DNA of 64,000 nt, taken from the NCBI GenBank assembly GCA_020848615.1, contig JADLHW010000053.1:26356-90355 (forward strand), given 5' to 3'. Below the pieces are notes generated by a model. The model worked only from the letters and a program-made list of their open reading frames with translations, ran no database searches and was not told the DNA's origin. A program made the translations under genes and the position numbers. The stretch is from Thermoleophilia bacterium. Lineage in GTDB: Bacteria > Actinomycetota > Thermoleophilia > Miltoncostaeales > Miltoncostaeaceae. Below are positions 43,142 to 51,526 of the stretch, in pieces; position 1 is the first letter of the stretch; each line of letters opens with the position of its first letter.

Positions 43142-43582
43142 ATGCCCGACGTGTCCCGCAGCATCGAGATCGCCCGCGACGCCGACGCGGTGTTCGCCCA
43201 TCTGGTCGACTTCGCCCGCGCCCACGAGTGGCAGGGGTCGCTCGCGGCGGTGCGCGTGGAGCACGGCGACCCCGTGCGGGTGGGGACGGTGGTGCACGAG
43301 ACGCGCCGCACGCCCGCCGGGAGCCAGGACGTGCGCTACGAGGTCACCGAGCTCACCCCGGGCCGCGCGTACACGTTCCGCGGCGGGGGCGGCCCCATCC
43401 GCGTGGTCGCCCGGGTCACGGTCGAGCCGCTCGCCGATGACCGCTGCCGGGTGACGGCGTCGTTCGACTTCGACGCCGGCTTCGCCGGCAAGCTGCTGCT
43501 GCCGCTGGTGCGCCGCGAGGCCGAGCGCGAGCTCCCGGAGGACCAGGCCCGCCTGAAGGCCCTCTTGGAGGTCGCGGAGTAG
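43142..43582 (+). CDS. SRPBCC (polyketide cyclase/START-like) family protein
   Basis: The 146-aa protein has the helix-grip layout: an N-terminal strand SRSIEIARDADAVFAHLVDFARAHEW, a central curved sheet and a C-terminal helix (REAERELPEDQARLKALLE). Members bind hydrophobic ligands or stabilise ring closures; no substrate can be named. It is leaderless and isolated. Its end borders the repeat-rich gene-free block. Confidence 0.88.
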   Translation: MPDVSRSIEIARDADAVFAHLVDFARAHEWQGSLAAVRVEHGDPVRVGTVVHETRRTPAGSQDVRYEVTELTPGRAYTFRGGGGPIRVVARVTVEPLADDRCRVTASFDFDAGFAGKLLLPLVRREAERELPEDQARLKALLEVAE

Positions 43583-43583
43583 C

Positions 43584-43630
43584 GGCTTTTATCGCCTGGT
43601 CGACTCGGCTTTTTATCGCCTGGTCGACTC
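43584..43630 (+). repeat. Tandem 23/24-bp repeat
   Basis: Two copies of GGCTTTT(T)ATCGCCTGGTCGACTC lie head to tail at 43584-43606 and 43607-43630, differing by one T. They start right after the SRPBCC stop. The T-runs stand out in this GC-rich sequence. A partial echo, GTCGACTCGCC, recurs near 43815. Confidence 0.85.
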
Positions 43631-43670
43631 GCGTAAGCGCTCCGCATGCGCGCGTTCGGAGCCGTTGGCC

Positions 43671-44054
43671 CCAGGAACCACGCCTTGCGGCTGCCTGGAA
43701 CTGACTCCAGGTCGGCATCCATGCCTCCCGGATCCCGACCCTCGCCATCCACAATGGGGTGCTCTGCGGATCACCTGAGAGGCGTCCTCGAGGGTACCGA
43801 GAGCAGCATCCTGCGTCGACTCGCCAACGGGTCGAAGCGCCATCTCCTGCTTTTCGCGCCGCCCATGAAATGGGCGGTATCGCACCCTCACGGCGAACCG
43901 GGATCGCACCGGGCAGCAACTGTCGGTGCCCGTGTGGACGCTTCCCCCGTTCAGGCGCAGAGCAGCCCTTGTGGACGGCGAGGGTCGGGCGTCGGGAGCC
44001 ATGGATGGCGACCTGGAGTCAGCTGCCAGAGCAGCCGCAAGGCGTGGTTCCAGG
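43671..44054. repeat. Large imperfect inverted repeat element in a gene-free block
   Basis: The block 43583-44124 holds no convincing gene. A 98-nt arm (43671-43768) is the reverse complement of a 99-nt arm (43956-44054) at about 88% by hand alignment, with nine mismatches and three gaps. The 187-nt spacer contains a hairpin CCGCCCAT-GAA-ATGGGCGG (43859-43877). Base composition looks less GC-rich than the flanks. Open frames through it change phase between the arms and match nothing I know. It may be two opposed copies of a dispersed repeat, a MITE-like remnant or a structured RNA. Confidence 0.75.
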
Positions 44055-44124
44055 CGCAAAACCCCCCGGACGCGCCATACGACCACGATGGCGAGCCGGG
44101 CGGCTGTGAGAAGCGTCGCCGCGC

Positions 44125-45546
44125 CTAGGCGCGGCGGCGCCGTCCCAGGTACATGTCGGTGATCGTGCCCTCCGCGGCCTCCGCGGCGAACGCGACGGTC
44201 TCCGACAGCGTGGGGTGCGGGAGGATGCTCAGGGAGACGTCCTCCGCGTCGGAGCCCATCTCGATGGCGTGGACGGCCTCGGCGATGAGGTCCCCGGCCC
44301 CGATGCCCACGATGCCGGCGCCCAGGATGCGGCGGGTGCCCGGCTCAACCAGCAGCTTGGTGCGGCCCTCCGTGCGGCCCATCGTGAGCGCCCGGCCGGA
44401 GGCGGCCCATGGCACCACCGCGAGCTCGTACTCGATGCCCTTCGCCTTCGCCTCGGTCTCGGTGAGCCCCGTCCACGCCACCTCGGGGTCGGTGTAGGCG
44501 ACCGACGGGATGCTGCGCGGGTCGAAGGCGGCGGCGTGCCCCGCGATGACCTCGGCGGCCACCTTGCCCTGGTGCGTCGCGCGGTGGGCGAGCATGGGGT
44601 TGCCGGTGACGTCGCCGATCGCGAAGACGTGGCCGACGTTGGTGCGCTGCCGGTCGTCCACGGGGATCACACCCCGCTCCTCGACGGTCACGCCGGCGGC
44701 CTCCAGGCCGAGGCCCCCGCCGTTCGCGCGGCGCCCGACGGCCACCAGGATGCGGTCGGCGGTGACGGTGGACTCGCCGTCGGCGCCCTCCATCGTCACC
44801 CGCAGGCCGTCCTTGCGGGCCTGCACCCGCGTGACCTTCGCGCCCAGGTGGATGCCCTCGTACCGCTTCGCCACCCGGGTGTGCAGGGGCTTCACCAGGT
44901 CCGGGTCACAGCCCGGGATGAGCTGGTCCAGGAGCTCGACCACGCGCACCCGGGAGCCCAGGGCGTCGTACACCGTCGCCATCTCCAGGCCGATGATGCC
45001 GCCGCCGATCACCAGCAGCCGCTTGGGGACGTCCTCGAGCGCCAGGGCGCCGGTGGAGTCCATGATGCGCGGGTCGTCGGGCAGGAACGGCAGGTGCACC
45101 GGCTCGGAGCCGGCCGCGACGATGCAGTTCGCGAACGTGACCTCGCGGTCCCCGTCGGCGGTGGCGACGGTCATCGCGTTGGGGCCGGTGAACCGGGCCT
45201 CGCCGCGCACGACCTCCACCTTGCGTTGCTTCGCCAGCCCGGCCAGGCCCCCGGTGAGCCTTTCCACCACGGCCGTCGTGGATGCGCGCAGGGCGTCGAG
45301 GTCCACCGTCGGCGTGCCGAAGCCGATGCCCAGGGACGGGCCCTCCTCGGCGTCGGTGATGAGCTTCGCGGCGTGCAGCAGCGCCTTGGACGGGATGCAC
45401 CCCACGTTGAGGCACACGCCGCCCAGACGGGAGTGGCGCTCCACCAGGACGGTGCGCAGCCCCATGTCGGCGGCGCGGAAGGCGGCGGTGTAGCCGCCCG
45501 GCCCGCCGCCCAGGACGACGACGTCCGGGCGGTCCTCCGCGCTCAC
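44125..45546 (-). CDS. lpdA: Dihydrolipoyl dehydrogenase (E3)
   Basis: The 473-aa flavoenzyme reoxidises dihydrolipoyl groups of E2 with NAD+. The FAD site VVLGGGPGGYTAA, redox disulphide Cys45/Cys50 in GGVCLNVGCIPSK, NAD-binding VIGGGIIGLEMA and C-terminal His-Glu in HPTLSE are all present. The GTG start overlaps the E2 stop (GTGA). It is the last gene of the aceE-aceF-lpdA operon, so it serves pyruvate dehydrogenase. Confidence 0.97.
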   Translation of the reverse strand: MSAEDRPDVVVLGGGPGGYTAAFRAADMGLRTVLVERHSRLGGVCLNVGCIPSKALLHAAKLITDAEEGPSLGIGFGTPTVDLDALRASTTAVVERLTGGLAGLAKQRKVEVVRGEARFTGPNAMTVATADGDREVTFANCIVAAGSEPVHLPFLPDDPRIMDSTGALALEDVPKRLLVIGGGIIGLEMATVYDALGSRVRVVELLDQLIPGCDPDLVKPLHTRVAKRYEGIHLGAKVTRVQARKDGLRVTMEGADGESTVTADRILVAVGRRANGGGLGLEAAGVTVEERGVIPVDDRQRTNVGHVFAIGDVTGNPMLAHRATHQGKVAAEVIAGHAAAFDPRSIPSVAYTDPEVAWTGLTETEAKAKGIEYELAVVPWAASGRALTMGRTEGRTKLLVEPGTRRILGAGIVGIGAGDLIAEAVHAIEMGSDAEDVSLSILPHPTLSETVAFAAEAAEGTITDMYLGRRRRA

Positions 45547-46961
45547 AGGAGCATCCTGCGCGGGTCCGCCAGGGTCTCCGACAGGCGGGTGATGAAGCGG
45601 GCCGCGGCGGCGCCGTCGATGACCCGGTGGTCGTAGGACAGCGACAGCGGCAGCATGAGCCGCGGCTGGAAGGCCTCCCCGTCCCACACGGGCTGCATCG
45701 CGGACCTCGACACCCCGAGGATCGCGACCTCCGGGGCGTTGATGATCGGCGTGAACGCGGTGCCGCCGATCCCGCCGAGGCTGGAGACCGTGAACGTGCC
45801 GCCCTGCATCTGCTCGCGGGTGAGCTTGCCGTCGCGCGCGGCGGTGGACAGCTCCACCAGCTCGCGGGCGATCTCCAGCAGGCCCTTGGAGTCGACGTCC
45901 CGGATGACCGGCACCATCAGGCCGCCCGGCGTGTCCACCGCGAAGCCAAGATGGAAGTACCGCTTCACGACGAGGTTCCCGCCGTCCAGGGAGCTGTTGA
46001 ACGCCGGGAACTGGCGCAGCACGCCGGCGCAGGCCTTCAGCAGGAGGGACACCATCGTGAGCTTCACGCCCTGGTCGGCGTACCGGGCGTTGACCTCCTT
46101 CCGGAAGGCTTCCAGCTCGGTGATGTCGGCGTCGTCGTGCTGGGTGACGTGCGGGATCATCACCCAGTTGCGGGTGAGCGCGGGCCCGGACAGCCGCTGG
46201 ATGCGGGTGAGCTCCTGGACCTCCACGGGGCCGAAGCTCGCGAAGTCCACCTGCGGCCAGCCCGGCAGGCCCTCCGGCGACGCCGGGGCGGCCGCCGGGG
46301 CCGTCGGCGCGGCGGCGGGCGCGGCCGTCGCGGGGCGTGCGCCCCCGGAGGCCGCGGCCTGCACGTCCTCCTTGGTCACGCGGCCCTTGTGCCCGGTGCC
46401 GGACACCGCGGTGAGGTCGATGCCGAGCTCGCGGGCCAGGCGGCGCGCGCCGGGCCCCGCGTAGATCATCCCGCCGGGCCCCGCGGGCTGCGCCACGGGC
46501 GGTGCCGGCGCGATCCGCTCCTCGGCGGCCTCCCGGCCGGCGCGCGCCGGGTCGCGTTCGACGCCCACGTCGGGCTCCGCGCCGCCATGCTCGGCGGGCT
46601 CGGGCTCCGGCGCGGGTTCCCGGTCCCGTGCAGGCGCTTCCTCGATGACCTCAGGTTCGGGTTCAGGCTGAGGCTGGGCCGGTGGGGCGGGCTCCTCCGC
46701 CGCCGGCGCGTCGCCACCGCCGTCCCCCGAGAACGTGCAGATCACGTCACCCTGGGAGACCTGGTCCCCCGCCTTCACGCGCACCTCGGCGACGGTGCCC
46801 GCGGATGGCGCCGGGACCTCCATGGTGGCCTTGTCGGACTCCAGGACGATGAGCGGGTCGTCCGGCGCGACCGTGTCGCCCGGCTTCACCAGCACCTCGA
46901 TGACGGGGACGTGGTCGAAGTCCCCGATGTCGGGGACCCGGACCTCGGTCAGCGCTGCCAC
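45543..46961 (-). CDS. aceF: Dihydrolipoamide acetyltransferase (E2) of pyruvate dehydrogenase
   Basis: The 472-aa core protein has one lipoyl domain (residues 1-78, lipoyl Lys44 in ESDKATMEV) and a Pro/Glu-rich linker. A peripheral-subunit-binding domain follows (near 155-190; GPGARRLARELGIDL...GRVTKEDV), then a catalytic acetyltransferase domain with the C-terminal active site SYDHRVIDGA. Only one lipoyl domain is present, where many E2s paired with homodimeric E1 carry two or three. The GTG start overlaps aceE by 13 nt. Confidence 0.96.
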   Translation of the reverse strand: MAALTEVRVPDIGDFDHVPVIEVLVKPGDTVAPDDPLIVLESDKATMEVPAPSAGTVAEVRVKAGDQVSQGDVICTFSGDGGGDAPAAEEPAPPAQPQPEPEPEVIEEAPARDREPAPEPEPAEHGGAEPDVGVERDPARAGREAAEERIAPAPPVAQPAGPGGMIYAGPGARRLARELGIDLTAVSGTGHKGRVTKEDVQAAASGGARPATAAPAAAPTAPAAAPASPEGLPGWPQVDFASFGPVEVQELTRIQRLSGPALTRNWVMIPHVTQHDDADITELEAFRKEVNARYADQGVKLTMVSLLLKACAGVLRQFPAFNSSLDGGNLVVKRYFHLGFAVDTPGGLMVPVIRDVDSKGLLEIARELVELSTAARDGKLTREQMQGGTFTVSSLGGIGGTAFTPIINAPEVAILGVSRSAMQPVWDGEAFQPRLMLPLSLSYDHRVIDGAAAARFITRLSETLADPRRMLL

Positions 46962-49693
46962 GGGGGAACCGCCTCGGTGTCGATGCCGTACGCGTCGATG
47001 GCCTTCTGGACCGCGGACGCCGGGATGTCGCCCTCACGGGCCAGGGCGTGCAGCGCGGCGACCGCGACGTGGTGGCGGTCGACCTCGAAGAACCGGCGCA
47101 GCCGCACCCGGTAGTCACTGCGGCCGAAGCCGTCGGTGCCCAGCACCGTGTACGGGCGGATCTGGTCGGCGAAGGTCCGCATGTAGTCGGTGGACGCGAT
47201 CACCGGGCCCTTCTTCTTCGCGAGCTGGGCCTCGGCGAACGGCACCCGCGCCCTGCGGGTGGGATGCAGCCGGTTCCAGCGCTCGGTCTCCATGCCGTCG
47301 CGCCGCAGCTCGGTGAAGCTGGTGACGCTCCACACGTCGGCGGCCACGCCGTGGTCGGCCTCCAGCAGCTCCGCGGCGGCGAGCACCTCACGCAGGATCG
47401 CCCCGGAGCCCATGAGCTGCACCCGCGGACCGCGGCCCTTGCCGGCGCGCACGACGTGCATGCCCTTCAGGATCCCCTGCTCGGCGCCCTTCGGCATCGC
47501 CGGGTGCGAGTAGTTCTCGTTGAGGACCGTGAGGTAGTAGAACGCGTCCTCCTGCTCGGTGAGCATGCGGCGCAGCCCGTCCTGCACGATCACCGCGACC
47601 TCGTACCCGAACGTGGGGTCGTACGCCCGGCAGTTCGGGATGGTGGAGGCCAGGACGTGGCTGTGGCCGTCCTCGTGCTGCAGCCCCTCGCCGTTGAGGG
47701 TGGTGCGGCCGGAGGTGCCGCCCACCAGGAACCCGCGGACCCGGCTGTCGCCCGCCGCCCAGGCGAGGTCGCCGACGCGCTGGAAGCCGAACATCGAGTA
47801 GAAGATGTAGAAGGGCATCATCGCCACGCCGTTGTTGGCGTAGGAGGTGCCCGCGGCGATCCACGAGGACAGGGCGCCGGGCTCGTTGATGCCCTCCTGG
47901 AGGATCTGGCCCTGCTTGTCCTCCTTGTAGAACATGAGCTGCTCGGAGTCCTCGGGGGAGTAGAGCTGCCCCACCTGGGAGAAGATCCCCAGCTGGCGGA
48001 ACATGCCCTCCATGCCGAAGGTGCGTGACTCGTCGGGCACGATCGGCACGACGTGCTTCCCGATGCCCTTGTCGCGCACCAGCGTGCTCAGCATCCGCAC
48101 GAACGCCATGGTCGTGGAGATCTCGCGGTCGCCGGTGCTCTGCAGGAGGGCGTCGAACGCCGAGAGCGGCGGGACCTCCAGGGGGGCGGCGGCGGGCGCC
48201 CGGGCCGGCAGGCTGCCGCCCAGCGCATCACGGTGCTCACGCAGGTACCGCATCTCGGGCGCGTCGTCCGGCGGCCGGTAGAACACGGCCTTCCGTGCCT
48301 GCTCGTCGTTGAGGGGGACGCCGAAGCGGTTGCGGAAGGCGAGCAGCGCCTCCTCGTTCATCTTCTTCTGCTGGTGGGTGATGTTCTGGGCCTCGCCGGC
48401 GCGCCCCATGCCGTAGCCCTTGATCGTCTTGGCGAGGATCACGGTGGGCTGGCCCTCGTGGTTCACGGCCGCGTGGTACGCCGCGTACACCTTGTGGGGG
48501 CTGTGGCCGCCGCGGTTCAGCGCCCAGATCTGCTGGTCGGTCATCTGCGCGACGCGGCGCTTGAGCTCCGGGTACGCCCCGAAGAAGTGCTCCCGCACGT
48601 ACGCGGCGTCCCGGGACTTGAAGGTCTGGTACTCGCCGTCCACGGCCTCCATCATCCGGCGCTTCAGCAGGCCGTCGTGGTCGGCGGCCAGCAGCGGGTC
48701 CCAGTTCTCGCCCCAGATGACCTTGATGACGTTCCAGCCGGCCCCGCGGAAGTTCGTCTCCAGCTCCTGGATGATCTTCCCGTTGCCGCGCACCGGCCCG
48801 TCGAGGCGCTGCAGGTTGCAGTTCACGACGAACACCAGGTTGTCGAGGTGCTCGCGGCCGGCCAGCGAGATGGCGCCCATCGACTCGGGCTCGTCCATCT
48901 CCCCGTCGCCCATGAACGCCCACACCCTGCGGCCGTCGGTTCCGGCCATGCCGCGGCCCTGCAGGTACTTCAGGAAGCGGGCCTGGTAGATCGCCATGAG
49001 CGGGCCCAGCCCCATGGACACGGTGGGGAACTGCCAGAACCCCGGCATGAGCCACGGGTGCGGGTACGACGACAGCCCGTTGCCGTCGACCTCCTGGCGG
49101 AAGTTCTTCACCTGCTCCTCGGACAGGCGCCCCTCCAGGAAGGCACGGGCGTAGATCCCCGGTGAGGAGTGGCCCTGGATGTAGATCAGGTCGCCGCCGT
49201 GGTCCTCGGACCGGGCGTGCCAGAAGTGGTTGAACCCGACCTCGTACAGGGTCGCGGCCGACTGGAAGCTGGCGATGTGCCCGCCCAGCTCCGAGGACTC
49301 CCGGTTGGCCTGCAGGACCAGCGCGGCGGCGTTCCAGCGCACCAGTGACCGCAGGCGGCGCTCCACCTCCTGGTCACCGGGGATGGGCTCGCTCTCCTCC
49401 GGCGGGATGGTGTTGACGTACGGGGTGCTGTCGGCGACGGGCACCATCGCGCCCGACAGGCGCGCCTCGTTGACCACCTCGCCCAGCAGCTGGCCGGCCC
49501 GCTCCGGGCCGCGCTCCCGCAGGACGTCCTCGACCGCCTCGAGCCAGTCCTCGGTCTCCTCGGGATCGATGTCGTGGTGCGGCGTGTGGGCGAGGATCCC
49601 GCCGCCGTTTCCGTGGCCGTTGCCGTGAATCTGGTCCATGCGGGCCTCTTCGGCAGCCTGGTCGCCGTCCTGATCCTCACGGCGCTTCAGCAT
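46949..49693 (-). CDS. aceE: Pyruvate dehydrogenase E1 component, homodimeric
   Basis: The 914-aa thiamine-diphosphate enzyme decarboxylates pyruvate and acetylates the E2 lipoyl group. It matches the AceE type: NHFWHARSEDHGGDLIYIQGHSSPG, the TPP motif GDGEMDEPES...NLVFVVNCNLQRLDGPV, and KTIKGYGMG. I start at the ATG at 49693 (GAGGAG 10 nt upstream) rather than a longer frame whose first 40 residues look non-coding. It leads the aceE-aceF-lpdA operon. A two-helix N-terminal region (residues 1-60) is less conserved. Confidence 0.97.
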   Translation of the reverse strand: MLKRREDQDGDQAAEEARMDQIHGNGHGNGGGILAHTPHHDIDPEETEDWLEAVEDVLRERGPERAGQLLGEVVNEARLSGAMVPVADSTPYVNTIPPEESEPIPGDQEVERRLRSLVRWNAAALVLQANRESSELGGHIASFQSAATLYEVGFNHFWHARSEDHGGDLIYIQGHSSPGIYARAFLEGRLSEEQVKNFRQEVDGNGLSSYPHPWLMPGFWQFPTVSMGLGPLMAIYQARFLKYLQGRGMAGTDGRRVWAFMGDGEMDEPESMGAISLAGREHLDNLVFVVNCNLQRLDGPVRGNGKIIQELETNFRGAGWNVIKVIWGENWDPLLAADHDGLLKRRMMEAVDGEYQTFKSRDAAYVREHFFGAYPELKRRVAQMTDQQIWALNRGGHSPHKVYAAYHAAVNHEGQPTVILAKTIKGYGMGRAGEAQNITHQQKKMNEEALLAFRNRFGVPLNDEQARKAVFYRPPDDAPEMRYLREHRDALGGSLPARAPAAAPLEVPPLSAFDALLQSTGDREISTTMAFVRMLSTLVRDKGIGKHVVPIVPDESRTFGMEGMFRQLGIFSQVGQLYSPEDSEQLMFYKEDKQGQILQEGINEPGALSSWIAAGTSYANNGVAMMPFYIFYSMFGFQRVGDLAWAAGDSRVRGFLVGGTSGRTTLNGEGLQHEDGHSHVLASTIPNCRAYDPTFGYEVAVIVQDGLRRMLTEQEDAFYYLTVLNENYSHPAMPKGAEQGILKGMHVVRAGKGRGPRVQLMGSGAILREVLAAAELLEADHGVAADVWSVTSFTELRRDGMETERWNRLHPTRRARVPFAEAQLAKKKGPVIASTDYMRTFADQIRPYTVLGTDGFGRSDYRVRLRRFFEVDRHHVAVAALHALAREGDIPASAVQKAIDAYGIDTEAVPPWQR

Positions 49694-49748
49694 CGGTTCA
49701 ACGCTCCTCGCTCGGTCGGGGGCCGGACTCGACGGGATACGAACCACG

Positions 49749-49754
49749 ACAATA
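49749..49754 (-). promoter_or_regulatory. Possible -10 box TATTGT for aceE
   Basis: TATTGT on the minus strand lies 55 nt upstream of the aceE ATG in the 209-bp divergent gap. A TTGCGG sits 20 bp further up, longer than ideal spacing. The rest of the gap holds nothing I recognise. Confidence 0.3.
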
Positions 49755-49888
49755 GCCCCGGTCGCCGGTGCCCGCCGCAACGACCGCCCACACGTCCCGG
49801 TTCCCCGTTGCACGGCCTGCGACGCATCGCGGGTCGCCCGCGACCGCGCCCCGGGTCATCTGCTGACGACGCACGCGACCGCCGCCGG

Positions 49889-49894
49889 TAGGTT
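49889..49894 (+). promoter_or_regulatory. -10 box TAGGTT, leaderless membrane-protein gene
   Basis: TAGGTT ends 8 nt before the ATG at 49903. Confidence 0.5.
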
Positions 49895-49902
49895 CCCCGG
49901 GG

Positions 49903-50475
49903 ATGCACCAGCACGTCGCCACCACGCTGCGGCGCGCCGCCCTCACCGGCGCCGCCCTCACCGCGACCGTCGCCGGTCACCTGGCCGTGACGCCGAACAC
50001 CGCGCCGGTGGCCGCGGCGCCCCTGCTGTGGATGGCCATGACCCTGGTGGTCGTGCCCTTCGGCGCCGCCGGCGTCCGCCGCGCCCCGTTCGCGGCGTGG
50101 GGACCGGTGCGCACCCTGGCGTCCCTGGCCGCCCTGCAGGCGGTCCTGCACGTCGCCCTGCACGCCGCCCCGTGGATGTTCGGGCTGGTGGAGCACCATC
50201 ATGGCCCGCTGGTCACCCCCGCGGCGCTGGTGGTGCACGTCGCCCTCGCCCTGGCCCTCACCGTGCCGCTGTGCATGGGCCAGCGGATGCTGGCCCGCCT
50301 CGCCGCGGCCGTCCGGGCCCTGCTGCCCGCGGCGCGCCGCCGGACCCTGCCGCGCCCCGCGCGGCGCATGCCCCTTCCCGCCGACGTCCCGGCCCAGCGG
50401 CCGGCCGTCACGGTCCGCCCGTCCCGCGGACCCCCCGCCGCCCGGCTCCGTCCGGCCGCGGCACCCACCGCGTAA
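49903..50475 (+). CDS. His-containing membrane protein upstream of the MbnPH pair
   Basis: The 190-aa product has about four transmembrane helices (roughly 12-32, 38-55, 65-88, 100-122). Histidines lie near the membrane faces (MHQH, AGHLAV, VLHVALHAAPW, VEHHHGPL), and a long Arg/Pro-rich tail (130-190) follows. It lies 142 bp upstream of the MbnP-type gene on the same strand and may belong to that metal-linked group. The His content suggests metal handling, but I know no matching family. Confidence 0.7.
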   Translation: MHQHVATTLRRAALTGAALTATVAGHLAVTPNTAPVAAAPLLWMAMTLVVVPFGAAGVRRAPFAAWGPVRTLASLAALQAVLHVALHAAPWMFGLVEHHHGPLVTPAALVVHVALALALTVPLCMGQRMLARLAAAVRALLPAARRRTLPRPARRMPLPADVPAQRPAVTVRPSRGPPAARLRPAAAPTA

Positions 50476-50617
50476 GCACCGCACGGCGCCCCGCGGGCGC
50501 CCGGTCACGGACGGAGCACGACGACCCCGACGTCGCGCGACCCACCCCCCGCGTTCCCGCGGGCCGGGTCCGCTCCACACCCCCGGCCACATGGCCGGAG
50601 ACCAGGAGAACCCGCAC

Positions 50618-51526
50618 ATGACCACGCGCACCACGCGCCGTTCCGCCCTCGCCCTCGCCGCCGCCGGCCTCGCCGCGTTCGGCGCCCAGGGCGCCGCCGC
50701 CCACCAGAACATGACGGTCACCATCCCGTTCACGGCCGTGAACGGCACCGCCCCGGTGTCCTGCGGCACCGCCATCACCGGGCTCGGCACCACCGCCGCG
50801 ACCGCCCAGCTGAAGGACCTGCGCTTCTATGTGAGCAACGTCCGGATGGTCCGCGGGGACGGGAGCTCGGTGCTGCTGAAGCTCACCCCGAAGAAGGGCT
50901 CCGTCGTCTCCCGCGGCGGCAACCGCGTGACCATGATCGATCTGGAGAACGGCACGGGCTCCTGCGACCAGGGCGACGCCGCCGTGAACAGCGTGATCCG
51001 GGGCACGGTCCCCCACGCCACCTACGTCGGCATGCGGTTCTACATGGGGGTGCCGTTCCCCCTGAACCACTCCGACACGGTGGGCGCCCCGGCGCCGCTG
51101 GACCTCACCGCCATGACCTGGTCGTGGCAGGCGGGCCGCAAGTTCGCGAAGATCGAGCTCACGGACCCCGCGGGCCCGGCCGGCACGTGGACGGCGAAGA
51201 CGTTCATGGTCCACCTCGGCAGCACCGGGTGCCTCGGCAACCCGGCGACCGGCGGCACCGCGAACTGCATCGCGTCGAACCGCATGACGGTGCGGTTCGC
51301 GAAGTTCGACCCCGCCAAGCAGAAGGTGGCGGTCGACATCGGTGCCCTGGCGGCCGGCAACGACGTCACCGTCAACCGCGGGGGCGCGGCCGGCTGCATG
51401 TCGGGCGGCACCGACCCGGAGTGCGGACCCGTGTTCACCGCCCTCGGTGTCGACTGGAAGGCCGACGGCACCGGCACCGGTGCGTCGTCCGGCACCCAGA
51501 CGCTCTTCAGGGCGATGGCGCGATGA
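50618..51526 (+). CDS. MbnP-family copper-binding protein (TIGR04052 type)
   Basis: The 302-aa exported protein has a signal peptide (residues 1-28). It carries the family's Cys pattern (C49, C116, C205, C217, C260, C269), KDLRFYVSNVRMV, and MTWSWQAGRKFAKIEL with Trp168/Trp170. In the methanotroph system, the partner haem enzyme MbnH oxidises an MbnP tryptophan to kynurenine, completing a Cu(I) site. AGGAG lies 10 nt upstream of the ATG. It overlaps the MbnH-type gene by ATGA, as expected for the 'metallo-mystery pair'. Which Trp is modified here is not known. Confidence 0.88.
   Translation: MTTRTTRRSALALAAAGLAAFGAQGAAAHQNMTVTIPFTAVNGTAPVSCGTAITGLGTTAATAQLKDLRFYVSNVRMVRGDGSSVLLKLTPKKGSVVSRGGNRVTMIDLENGTGSCDQGDAAVNSVIRGTVPHATYVGMRFYMGVPFPLNHSDTVGAPAPLDLTAMTWSWQAGRKFAKIELTDPAGPAGTWTAKTFMVHLGSTGCLGNPATGGTANCIASNRMTVRFAKFDPAKQKVAVDIGALAAGNDVTVNRGGAAGCMSGGTDPECGPVFTALGVDWKADGTGTGASSGTQTLFRAMAR

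Noticed and set aside
43613..44162. Overlapping frames of 78-167 aa in the 43.58-44.12 kb block
   Set aside because: No frame has a ribosome site or recognisable domain, and the reading phase shifts between the two arms of the inverted repeat, so they are more likely by-products of a non-coding element.
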